Source: Gonatopus flavifemur
Lineage: Eukaryota > Arthropoda > Insecta > Hymenoptera > Dryinidae
NCBI GenBank assembly: GCA_018340375.1
Contig: JAFFJZ010000020.1
Coordinates: 4,650,001-4,714,000 of the forward strand
Reading direction: 5' to 3'
Length of the DNA: 64,000 nt
How positions within the stretch are numbered: the first letter of the stretch is position 1; the number at the start of each line of letters is the position of its first letter. Below, in pieces: positions 39,814 through 48,720 of the stretch. Below the pieces are notes generated by a model, which was given only the letters and a program-made list of their open reading frames with translations, had not been told where the DNA came from and ran no database searches. The position numbers and the translations under genes were made by a program.

Positions 39814-40526
39814 CATCACCATCCCTCACAAAAACAATCAGTCATTAGCTCCCTCGTAAACAGAGCGATAACTATATCCCAGCCACAACACCTGCACGAA
39901 GAACTGAACCATATCACACGCACCCTGTTAAACAACAATTATCCACGAAAAACCATACAAAAAACCATAAACCGAGCCACAAGACGCAATCCCGCCCGCA
40001 CCCCTGACCCAACAGAAGAAACACAGAACAAACTCACTGTCTACCTCCCCTACATCCAAGGCATAACCAATAAAATCGCATCCCATCCTCAGAAAACATC
40101 AAATCCGAACCACATTCAAACCCTTAAACAAAATCCGCAACATCCTTCCGATCCCGAAAGACAAACTACAACCGTTTAGCACTCCAGGAGTCTACGAGAT
40201 CCCTTGCTCCTGCGGTAAAGTCTACATAGGGGAATCTGGCAGAAAAATCAATACTAGGTTGAACGAACACAGCAGATGCAGATCAGGTTCAGAAACCCAA
40301 AATCTGATGTAGCCGAACACGTGATGGAAACCGGACACACCATACAAATGGACCAAACCAGGACCTTAGTACGGGAAAAATACCAGTACCAAAGAAGAAT
40401 AAGAGAAGCCTCAGAAATAAGAAAATATCCCAACAACATCAACCGCGACGGTGGAGTACACATAAATCCTCTGTGGACCACAGTCCTGAAACGACACCCT
40501 CGCGGTCACGTAGTCCGTAGGCAATA
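39814..40526 (+). pseudogene. Penelope-like retroelement, C-terminal RT and GIY-YIG fragment
   Basis: Three frames in succession encode the end of a Penelope-like element protein. An amino part (HHPSQKQSVISSLVNRA, then LHEELNHIT) resembles the region after the reverse transcriptase fingers and palm. Then comes a RTTFKPLNKIRNILP block, and then the GIY-YIG endonuclease with GVYEIPCSCGKVYIGESG, the family's CxC pair and TRLNEH. A final RDGGVHINPLW block is typical of the C terminus. Frameshifts lie near 40085 and near 40275, and the upstream RT domain is absent, so the copy is dead and 5' truncated. In intact elements the protein does target-primed reverse transcription and second-strand nicking. 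It sits inside the TAGTA-word element. Confidence 0.85.
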
Positions 40527-40880
40527 GAAATAACCAATAGAAATAGTAGGCAATAGTTGATAAGAATAAAAATAGAAAATGTGAGAAACAATAAAACACC
40601 CATCCTCCGCCCCTCCCAAGGAAGTCACGGGTGACTGCACACAGTGAAGAGTCGGTCACGCGTGACTACCCATCCTTCCTATATAAGAGCCTCCGGAAGG
40701 GAACGTAGGCTCATACCGCCCTGAAGATGCCAGCTGCAATGATGGCGAAACGTCGGCAACAACCCGATTCCAGACGCGGCTCCACTCCGGAAACTCAAAA
40801 TCTGTATTTTCTTAAAAGTCGCGAAAAAACATCCAGCGAACCATCGCTGAAACAATTGAGCTACCACCTATTTATAGGTT
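40527..40880 (+). other. 3' non-coding part of the Penelope-like element
   Basis: Follows the end of the endonuclease frame without a break in character. It has a TATATAAG string near 40680 that could be a promoter element, and a conserved-looking stretch with CTGAAGATG and GCGAAACGTCGG. Sequence resembling the TAGTA-word element resumes after about 40880. The exact 3' junction is not defined. Confidence 0.5.
40718..40757 (+). ncRNA. Candidate minimal hammerhead ribozyme
   Basis: Order of parts: stem I GCC (40718-40720) with GGC (40755-40757), core CTGAAGA fitting CUGANGA (40721-40727), stem II GCCA (40729-40732) with TGGC (40743-40746), then GAAA (40747-40750) and CGTC, which carries a GUC cleavage triplet. 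Penelope-like elements are known to carry hammerhead motifs with very short stem III. Oddities: one extra U between core and stem II, and no real stem III loop, so it could act only as a dimer or be inactive. Inferred from the motif alone. Confidence 0.4.
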
Positions 40881-41100
40881 AGTTTACAAATGCTTATAGT
40901 AAGCTTTACAATTTTGATTAGTAAAAAATATATTGAGCAGAACAACTAACTTTATATTAGTGAACATGACTAAGTTGATACAGAAAGTTCAATTACGTAG
41001 GAAAAATCCGGGACTATTGAAGATATTGATGGAATCAAGCTATACGTGTATCTTAGGCAGCTGTGCTTTAGCTTTTATCCTAGTGTGGCTCAGTTTTCGA

Positions 41101-41691
41101 AATACAGTCTGCTCTCTCAACAGTGCCACTCTGAATAGTGCCGATTCTCCTCATTCGTGCTCGAACACTACCCCCACCATCCATCACGCTATCGTGTGGC
41201 ATCACATTTGAAACCGTTTCTCGCAATAGTGCCACCCGCAAATATGATCAAGAACTCTTCATAATTGATGTTCAATTACTCTGATCCATGTTCCATCATG
41301 GCAAATGTGTCGAGATGAAGAATAGAAAATTGGTGTGATTACTTTGGAATTAATCAAGAAGGAATAAGCGAAAAATGATACAAATAAATTCAAACATCAA
41401 GTATGTATACAGGAATGTGAACTCATGAATGTGATTTCATGAACTTTAATCATTTCTTTGGATACAAAAAAAATCTAATATCAAATGAAAAAGAAAAAAA
41501 AACATTATACTTAATATCACGAGAAGACAGAAGAGAGTAATTTTGCATACACAAGCGTGTGGCACTATTGCGAGAGTGGCTCACGAATGTTGAGAACATA
41601 CGCGTACGCCAATGGTGGGGGTACATGAGTTCTAAGAAAAATACTCCCCTATTCTCCCATCACCGGCACTGTTGAGAGAGCGGACTGTATT
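41101..41691. mobile_element. Foldback element, 591 bp
   Basis: AATACAGTCTGCTCTCTCAA at the left pairs with the right end (TTGAGAGAGCGGACTGTATT). Inner pairs include CTCGCAATAGTGCCAC (about 41221) with GTGGCACTATTGCGAG (about 41561) and a CCCCCACCAT / ATGGTGGGGG match. The arms are partly decayed. It lies inside the TAGTA-word element. The 92-codon frame at 40933-41211 overlaps its left arm and is not called. Confidence 0.7.
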
Positions 41692-41754
41692 CAAGTTTGA
41701 AGAATGAACGCGAGTTGATATACCCAAAGAGGATCCATCTACTCAAGCGACCGG

Positions 41755-41820
41755 CGGTGGCTTGAGTGATAGAATCTCGGCGTTCAGCCCCAACGTCCTG
41801 TGTTCAATTCTCGTGGAAGC
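41755..41820 (+). repeat. tRNA-derived SINE-like sequence
   Basis: TGGCTTGAGTGATAGAATC resembles an A-box arm and GTGTTCAATTCTC a B box about 45 bases on. It shares TGAGTGATAGAA with the minus-strand sequence at 45590-45675 (TGAAGTGATAGAA), suggesting one SINE family. Followed by a T-rich stretch. Confidence 0.45.
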
Positions 41821-42423
41821 GATTCTTTTTTCCCATTTATCCTGATATTTTTTACAACTGCACTGAATAGTAAAAAAATAGGTAATCTGACTAATGTTTA
41901 TTAGCAAGGATCTTTCGTGCTCTTACTATTCGTAGTATGGAAGCAGTAGTTGATTTTACTACCTTCTCGATGGGTAAGATTAAATAGTTCACTTTACAAT
42001 CAATACTCGGTGGGAAAATATGGTATTTTTTACGAACATTCATGGTTTATTGAACTAACAATTTCTACTATTTTTCATAGTTGAGTCCTTTCACAACTCA
42101 AAAAAATAGTAAATTCCACTATTTTTTTCTCTCAGTGCAGAGTCCAATTTCAGGTATTTACTCGATCACTATCGATTTCAAATTCCATTTCACCAATTAA
42201 TTTATGAGAAAAGTTGGCGCAAATTTTACCCGCTGCTCCTGATGCTTGAGTGTTCTCAAATCAATAAGCCAACGATGGATCTAACGGCATTCGTTAATAA
42301 CCTTCACGCGTCAGTTGTAAAAGATCTGCGAAATAGTCGATTTCCACGATCCGAAAGATATCCGTACGCGATTGGCTGGAACTTCAACTGAGAACCAAGT
42401 GTTCTCCAATGATACAAATTCTA

Positions 42424-42793
42424 CACGGAGAAAAAGGAATTCGCTGTAGCAGCGAAATCTCCTTTTGCTGGGTTCCTTTTGCCAGAGCAGCAAATTTTTT
42501 GCTGTGACAGCAAACTATTTGCTGTTCCAGCAATCTTGTTAGCTGTGACAGCGAATTTTTAGCTGTGGCAGCAAAACATGTTTGCTATCCCAGCAAAATT
42601 TGTTTGCTATTCTGTATATAATACTGAAAATTTGTTGGCGGAGCAAACATTTTTTGCTGCCACAGCTAAAAAATTGCTGTCGTAGCTAATACGATTGCTG
42701 TTATAGCAAATTTTTAGCTAGGTCAGCAAAAAATTTTGCTATCCTATATATAATACCTCGATTTGCTGCGTCAGCAAATTTTTTCTCTCCGTG
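42424..42793. mobile_element. CACGGAGAAAAA element with AGCAAA words, copy 2
   Basis: Left CACGGAGAAAAAGGAATT, right TTTTTTCTCTCCGTG, with TA directly outside both ends (42422-42423, 42794-42795). The interior is almost wholly AGCAAATT, TTTGCTGTNNCAGCAAA and AGCTGTGGCAGC words in both orientations. Same vocabulary as 31291-31580. No coding frame. Confidence 0.75.
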
Positions 42794-42877
42794 TATTCAA
42801 TCTGATTGGCTCAGATGAAGTTCAACAGAAACTGATCTCGGGATCTTGAATTCTGGGTTTATGATCGTCCTGCTTAT

Positions 42878-43063
42878 TTAGGAACGAATCTGTTCAAGAT
42901 TTACTAATGGTCTCTCAATTGCTTTGTTCAGGGTTTCTTTTCCGGGACAATCTTTGAAATTGTCATTGGCCATTTCGATTAAATATTGTTTGCCATAGGT
43001 TGATAAATTGGGAAATTGTACTAAATCCGAAACCCTAGCTTCGTTGGTCGTGTTCTTAGCCAT
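42878..43063 (-). CDS. Possible small first exon or unknown 61-codon ORF
   Basis: Not recognised. Starting at the ATG at 43063 the minus strand reads MAKNTTNEARVSDL and on to GKETLNKAIERPLV before a stop at 42878-42880. The composition looks more like a protein than its neighbours (mixed charged, polar and hydrophobic residues). A GTAAAT after ...ERPL could serve as a splice donor, giving a first exon. The start is only 7 bases from the short element at 43070-43227, so the frame extending upstream of this ATG is element sequence and was excluded. It could equally be a relic of an unrecognised transposon or chance. Confidence 0.25.
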   Translation of the reverse strand: MAKNTTNEARVSDLVQFPNLSTYGKQYLIEMANDNFKDCPGKETLNKAIERPLVNLEQIRS

Positions 43064-43069
43064 AAGCAG

Positions 43070-43227
43070 CAGTGATGCCAGGAAAGACAGTGTGGACCGA
43101 AAAATCAGTCCCTCTACCGTGCACACGATGAAACTTTCGTATATATGTGAGTCACGCGTATGCAAACGTGTCATTGTGTGAACAATGGCTGATTTTTTGG
43201 TCCGCACTGTTTTTCCTGGCATCATTG
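43070..43227. mobile_element. CAGTGATGCCAG foldback element 1
   Basis: CAGTGATGCCAGGAAAGACA at the left pairs with TTTTTCCTGGCATCATTG at the right, and the arms continue through GTGGACCGAAAAATCAG. First of three adjacent elements with the same terminus. Central loop includes TATATATGTGAGTCACG. No coding role. Confidence 0.7.
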
Positions 43228-43230
43228 GTG

Positions 43231-43348
43231 CAGTGACGCCAGAAATTTCGAGATCCAATGGCCTACATCCAATCAAATATTTGTGTTAATTGGAATGACC
43301 AATAATCACGGTTTCGGCTCTCTTGTTCTTTTGTTTCTGGCATCACTG
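43231..43348. mobile_element. CAGTGACGCCAG element 2
   Basis: Begins CAGTGACGCCAGAAATTTC, ends TTTGTTTCTGGCATCACTG, separated from element 1 by three bases. Only about 15 bp of each end is inverted; the interior is not a hairpin. Confidence 0.6.
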
Positions 43349-43353
43349 GCGAG

Positions 43354-43564
43354 CAGTGCTGCCAGATTCGAGGCATACACCGTTCCTTCTCCCTCCATCT
43401 AGCCACTTTCCTTTCCCCCACCATGCGTCCCAAGTCAGGTGAGCGAGAGAAAAAGTGACTCACTTTCCCTCTCGCTCGCCCGACTTGATTCACATGGTGG
43501 GGGAAACGAGAATGACTCGATGGAGGGGGAAAGAACAGTGTATGCCTCGAATCTGGCAGCACTG
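43354..43564. mobile_element. CAGTGCTGCCAG foldback element 3
   Basis: CAGTGCTGCCAGATTCGAGG pairs with the right end. Arms extend through GCATACAC and, less perfectly, through the CCATG-flanked GGTGGGGGAAA region and the CTCGCTCGCCC centre. Five bases separate it from element 2. The overlapping 120-codon minus-strand frame (43263-43625) is explained by the hairpin. Confidence 0.75.
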
Positions 43565-43589
43565 GCCGTGAGAAGGTGGCTACTAACTC

Positions 43590-44220
43590 ATGCCGTGTTG
43601 GCTGGGCTTTGCCACTAATGAACAAGGAGGAGTATCACCATCCTGTTCATGGAATTCCCTAAACAGCGTTTACTTTGCATGGCGGTTCATTGCCTGCCGA
43701 TCCCGACCTTCCCTACACAAACCTAGCTATGAATCTCATACAAGTGCAACGACCCGACTGTTTATCCCTTCTCTTACCTTTCCAACAGTATTAAGCAAAT
43801 CGGGAGGGGTAGAAGAGAATGACGATTCACATGCCAGCACCTCGTTATAATCCTTGTTAGGAATATTTCTTAACGCGGGTGACCGGTCTGCCGCTTATCG
43901 GATACGAATCAAAGTGAGCCAGCATGGATGCGTCCTCCTTCAACATCATTTTGTCCCGTGTGATTTTCCGCACATGCGCGGTGCGTTCTATAGATCCAAG
44001 ATGGTTGGCAGGATTTGTTTACACATTGTCACATTTCGTGCGCGGGGCGTTACAATAACACCGGTCAACACGATTTTTCGGTTTCACTTCCGAATGTCGA
44101 ATCATGTTTCCTTCTACGTTGCTAATGACGGGAAAAATGATTTCTTGATCAAAGTTTGCTTTTACAGAAACCAGAGCCAGTTTTTGAATTCTAAGAAAAA
44201 TAACTGATTTCTTCATAATT
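43590..44220. promoter_or_regulatory. CpG-richer stretch, possible promoter
   Basis: Composition is less AT-rich than the flanks. Near 43974-44005 it has CACATGCGCGGTGCG, similar to the NRF1/EWG site, and CCAAGATGGTTG, similar to a YY1/Pho site. Both are typical of promoters of broadly expressed genes. An open plus-strand frame of 117 codons (43854-44207) crosses it, without recognisable domain. The direction of any transcript is unknown; a minus-strand transcript would run toward the candidate exon at 42878-43063. Inference only. Confidence 0.25.
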
Positions 44221-44865
44221 TCACTATAGATTACAATCAGAAAGATTTGTGCTGAACATCGGAGTCTTTTTAATTTAAGAGTAAGGATTAGTAATAGCAT
44301 ACAAATGTGAAATAATACGAAATCTAGTTCAAATCAATTCAAATTTTCAAAACTGTTTTATCGACTTAAGATGCATAAAAGCAAACTTCAAAAGTTAAGA
44401 ATGGATATTTTTTGTTTTTCGAGGCCTAGCATCAGAATTTATGCATGAGAACAGAAATCCAGAAGAGGAAATTTTTTTGTCGACTTGTGTAATAGTTCGA
44501 TCGAGTTTCGCGATTGATGAATAATCGTAAAAACAGTAAAAAGCGAAGTGTTTCTTCTTGTATACACTGTAAAAAATTCTCAAATAAATGTGCTAGCGGT
44601 TATCAAATTCGTCAGGCCTATTTTACAGTACTGAGTACAATGATTTTACAATTTCATCATAAATTTGCAATCTTTCTCAAAATTTGTCATCAGTTTGTAA
44701 TATTGAAATTCTCAGACGCGATAACAATCGGGCCCATTCTGAAAACAGCAAATTTACCAGCACTGTTAAGATTGATAATATCCAGCAAATTGCGTTTCTG
44801 ACAACAAATTTATGATTCGACGCGTACAATTGCAGTGCTGCGAATATGAAGAATGAAGAAAACTA

Positions 44866-45079
44866 CACGGAGAAAAATAGATCCTAATGGGTATAAAAAA
44901 TATTATACGGGTTAGTATATGAGGACAAGCATCTAGATTATACCCCTGGGATACTAGTCTTTAATAACTCTCCATTACTCCTTATAATCTGGATCATACT
45001 CCTTTAAATATGCATATTAGGGACTAGGAAGAATTGGTATAACCCAAATGCTTGACATTGGTATCTATTTCACTCCGTG
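44866..45079. mobile_element. CACGGAGAAAAATAGAT element, copy 1
   Basis: CACGGAGAAAAATAGATCC to CTATTTCACTCCGTG, with TA outside both ends. Internal block TATGAGGACAAGCATCTAGA is shared with 53671-53906. AAATGCTTGACATT near the right may be the decayed inverted partner of ACAAGCAT. Confidence 0.7.
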
Positions 45080-45589
45080 TATGAAAATGTTCATATGATG
45101 ATCACCATTCCGAATAGCATTTTTAAATTGTGCTCGTGATGAATTTATACAGTTTCTCGCTTTTTGACGTTCCAAAACGTAAAATTGATGTTCCCAAACT
45201 GGCCCACACAGCACCGGATGTCCCAGCAATGTTGTCAGAATATTACATTTGGAATGTGTAATATTCTGGAAAACATCTCAAGAAGATTGTCAGAATTTCT
45301 GCAGGATGTCTCATGTCACCACCTTTGTAACATTCTGGAGATATTCTGTAACATTGTTGAAATCATTGAGGTACCATTCTGGAGACATTCTGAAATATTG
45401 CTGTGACCATTTCAGCGATATTCTGTACGGAAAAAAATGTCACAATCACATATATTAAAAAGCTAACAAAATATTACTTTGGGTTGGAAACAAATTTCTT
45501 CATTATTTACTTCTAGAAATGTTGAATGAGCTCGGCCAGAATCACTTTGAGTGGAAGAAAACCTGCTTCGAAGTCGATTATTAGAAGGT

Positions 45590-45675
45590 TCCCCCAGTGG
45601 GGAATGAACCCGGGTTCGGCGAGTGAGATTTAAGGCTTCTATCACTTCAGCAAATCTCTGAGATGACGCCACTAC
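45590..45675 (-). repeat. tRNA-derived SINE-like sequence
   Basis: On the minus strand GCTGAAGTGATAGAAGCC (A-box region) is followed by GGGTTCATTCCCCACTGGGG (B-box region). Shares TGATAGAA context with 41755-41820. Lies inside the AATATTCT-word element. Confidence 0.5.
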
Positions 45676-45745
45676 TCTCAAAGTGCTATTTATTGTAATC
45701 ATCGTGATAGGAGTTTGAAGAATTCATTTCCATGAAATGAAGAAC

Positions 45746-46144
45746 AATCGATTCAGAATCTTCTGACACAAAAAATCAGTAGGTCGTGGAAGAGAGGTTT
45801 TTTTCGACCTTGACTTTGAAATTTTACAAAGGGCTGAGTAAGATCGATGGAAAAACTTTGGAAATTTGTTGCCGTGGGATATAGACTAATCGATTTAGAA
45901 TTTTTTGAAATGGAGAATGATTAGCATTTGAGAGGAGCGTTTCTTGAAAAGTGCACTTACAAAGATCACTAAGTGCTGGAGCAAATTGATGAGAAACTTT
46001 CAAAAATTTGTTTCCGTGGTATGTACAGACCAATCGATTCAGAATCTTCTGAAATGGAAAGTGAATAGGTCGTAGGACAGGCGTTTTTTTCAATCTTGAA
46101 CTGTAAATTTGACCAAGTCCTAGGTCAAGTGTATGGAAATTCAT
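45746..46144 (+). repeat. 143-bp tandem array, three copies
   Basis: Units begin with AATCGATTCAGAATCTTCTG at 45746, and with close variants at 45888 and 46032. Each has a TAGGTCGT or TTAGCATT-like block, then a TTTTTTC-rich block and a TTTGACCAAG- or CACTAAG-like block. The 106-codon minus-strand frame is a product of the array. Confidence 0.65.
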
Positions 46145-46578
46145 TTTGCTTCATAAAATATTGCTACTGTCATATTCTCAGAACATTTCATTTGCGACAA
46201 ATTTAGCATATTCCCCATCGTAGATTTTCAAAACATTACAGATCATTATGTGTGCAATGTTCCATTAGGAAGATTCTCAAAACATTTTTAACGAAATATC
46301 GTATCTGCGATGTCTGTAGAATCTTGTATAAGTATTTCACACAGAATGTTCTGAGCGAGATATTGTAATATTCTAGAAATATCACTGAGACATTGGGTGC
46401 TGTGTGGAGGGTCTTATTATTATCGCTCGTTCGTAACCTCTTCTACCATCGATGAGGTTCTTCGCGAGTGATGCTTTCTAGGATGATTGCACGATACAGA
46501 CTTTGTTTACCACGGGTAAGTTTTACAGTTAATCAATCAATTAAACAATTAATCTAATCTACCCTTATTCTATTTCAG

Positions 46579-46693
46579 GTAGGTATTTCCACGGCCCCCC
46601 TGAGTGGTAAGAAAGTGTATCGTTCCTTATATAATTTTACACGTTACTTTACAATTTTCTTATTTCCAGGTCTTGTTTATCGGATTACAAACG
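46579..46693 (+). other. Possible pair of mini-exons
   Basis: TTCTATTTCAG precedes 46579 and GTAAGAAAG follows 46606, framing 28 nt. TTCTTATTTCCAG precedes 46670, and a weaker GTGTAT follows 46693. Upstream, CCACGG is followed by GTAAGT at 46515-46520. The clustering of good splice signals is suggestive, but the intervals are tiny and no protein is recognised. Confidence 0.2.
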
Positions 46694-48549
46694 GTGTATT
46701 TTTCACAATAACTATAAGTATGAACCCTTAATAATATTCTCACAACTCTTTTGCATATTTATATGTCAATACTTTTATTCAAGCGATACGATATTATACA
46801 TGGTGTAAGGCAAGAGAGTCTAAGCAAAGGTAAGACATTGCAGTCGCAATGCCATCAAAGTGAAAACTATCGTTCCAACTTCTTTATCTCGATCAAAGAT
46901 CACTAACCGTTTATTATTTTTTTCATGTGGTGCAATTAGATGGGCTCGTCACATGATTCCATTACTCATTGACAAGGTACCTGGAGATGGAAACAACTGA
47001 CAATCCATTCATTATTGGCTAATTACTTTTCACCATCGCTGGGCCCAAGTTATCATCCATCAGTCGAACATTGTTGGCCCATCAATGGGTACCATTACCG
47101 TGCGAATAATTTCAGCTATGACCTAGTCATGAGCCATCATTGAGCCGATCGTAAAGCCCCATTAGGGCAGTACGAAATTTAATTGAAACTGATGAAACTG
47201 GAGGGCAGAAAATGAGAGACCTGAATGTTGGAAACAGGTCTCAATTCGCAGCCCTTTTACAAACTTTCTCCACCCTATTGGTAAGATTCAATGAATACCA
47301 CCCATAAAAATAATAACAGGGGATTCCACCCTGTTAATTGTAATATCGTTAACATGATTCATACCATCATTCATGTATTTTCACGAACACCCAAGGTGCC
47401 TGAAGACAATTGGTTATCCAAAGAGCGAGCGGGTGGACAAATCACATTACCTATTTTTTCAAGAGCTAGTCGCATAGAGGAAACAGAGCTATTTCCATGA
47501 AGCTTGGAATACAAATACATTCGTGTGCGTATGTGTGTGTGTGTTCATAATCAACCCCTTAAGCCACACCTGGCCCTCGGTCCACAAATTACTTCCGTGT
47601 TCATAAAATAAACGGGAAAACGTGGTATAGTTGGTTCGAGGCTATGAGAGAGAGCGTAAGAGCAAAAAAGAAAGCGGCTTCACTCAGATCTTTACTGTGG
47701 TGCACCGCTTTTATACGCCAGAATACACACATTCGTTACAGCTCATCCATACAAGAATTCGAACGTGTATAAGTTCATATGTCCATACACCCCCACACGT
47801 TTATCAGAATCTCCTATACGTTCGTTCGTATTAATATGTATTCCTCGTACACATACGAATGAACCACCGACTCGCATTTGTAAATATTTCCCCAGCGAGT
47901 GCACCGAACGTTTTCCACAACAATAGATACGTATGCGTCCGCAGCGAGGTGGCAAACGTCAAGCGTGTATGTACGTATACGTATACGTATGTACATATAC
48001 CGCGGGAATCTCCACCCATGTTGAACTATAGGCTAAACTATTTTCTTATTCGTCCGGTCATGCGACAGAGGGTATAAGTAGAAACGAAACGATCCTGTAA
48101 CTTATGACTTAATGTCAGAGGTACTTAAGTGGCGTGTTTGATGTGCACGTTCAGATATAAGTTGAACTGAAATTTTTATGAAATTTAGCGGAATAAATTG
48201 TTAGGTATCTCACGCAAAGACAATGCAGTATTTTCGATATTTTGAATCGTGATGGAAATTGTATCAGAATTGTGGTTATTATTCGCATGTAACGTGTGTC
48301 GTAGATTAGCGGTGCATGAATTCCTGCAAAATCATTAATGTGGATTATGCAATGAAGGGAAAAGGCCAAAGAAAGCGGTCGTGGTCGTATCGTGACTTTC
48401 AATCGCCTCTTTCGTATTCAGAGCTATGAAATATCAAGTAGGTGGTACGTATGTTTCTTTTCCACTCTTTTTCATTTTTACCACCGCTGTGCGTGGATTC
48501 TAATTATTCGATTCGTGATTAATGTATCTTGAATATCCTCTTCCATCAG

Positions 48550-48720
48550 ATTCTGCGGGAACGTGACTGGATAATGGAAAACATACACAAACGGAATTTG
48601 GTCGAAATCTATCCATCCGCACGAGATAGTATCCATACTTCTGGATGGCAGAAGATCTTGCCACTCGGCAGATTACATCAGCCTGTCAGCGGACTTGCGA
48701 AAGCAGATTCTGCTAGACAG
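48550..48720 (+). CDS. Candidate 57-codon internal exon, unknown protein
   Basis: Not recognised. The segment is preceded by a pyrimidine-rich ATCCTCTTCCATCAG acceptor and ends CTAGACAG followed by GTTGTG, a weak donor. It is exactly 171 nt, open in one frame only, and clearly less AT-rich than its surroundings. The product begins ILRERDWIMENIHKRN and later contains SGWQKILPLGRLHQPV, with ordinary protein composition and no low complexity. No signal peptide or membrane segment can be judged from one exon. It could also be chance or part of an unknown transposon. Confidence 0.35.

Larger units (their letters stand above)
39244..42137. mobile_element. CACTGAGAG element with TAGTAAA words, disrupted
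   Basis: Left end CACTGAGAGGAATG, right end TTTTTTTCTCTCAGTG, with CA on both outer sides (39242-39243 and 42138-42139). Both flanks share the internal word TAGTAAAA/TTTTACTA. The middle is occupied by unrelated sequence: a Penelope-like fragment (39.8-40.9 kb), a foldback (41101-41691) and a tRNA-like sequence. It is read as one element invaded several times, or two neighbouring copies. Confidence 0.5.
45203..46407. mobile_element. CCCACACAGCACC element with AATATTCT words, interrupted
   Basis: Left end CCCACACAGCACCGGATGTC, right end ACATTGGGTGCTGTGTGG. The outer parts repeat ACATTCTGG, AATATTCTG and AACATT words. The middle (about 45463-46144) is different: a tRNA-like sequence and a 143-bp tandem array, presumably later insertions. 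Terminus resembles 50792-51518 but the word differs. Confidence 0.6.

Noticed and set aside
40186..40526. Host GIY-YIG nuclease gene
   Set aside because: Adjacent Penelope-type sequence, frameshifts and the RDGG C-terminal block show a retroelement remnant.
43263..43625. 120-codon minus-strand open frame
   Set aside because: It covers the hairpin element at 43354-43564 and ends in another element; no motif.
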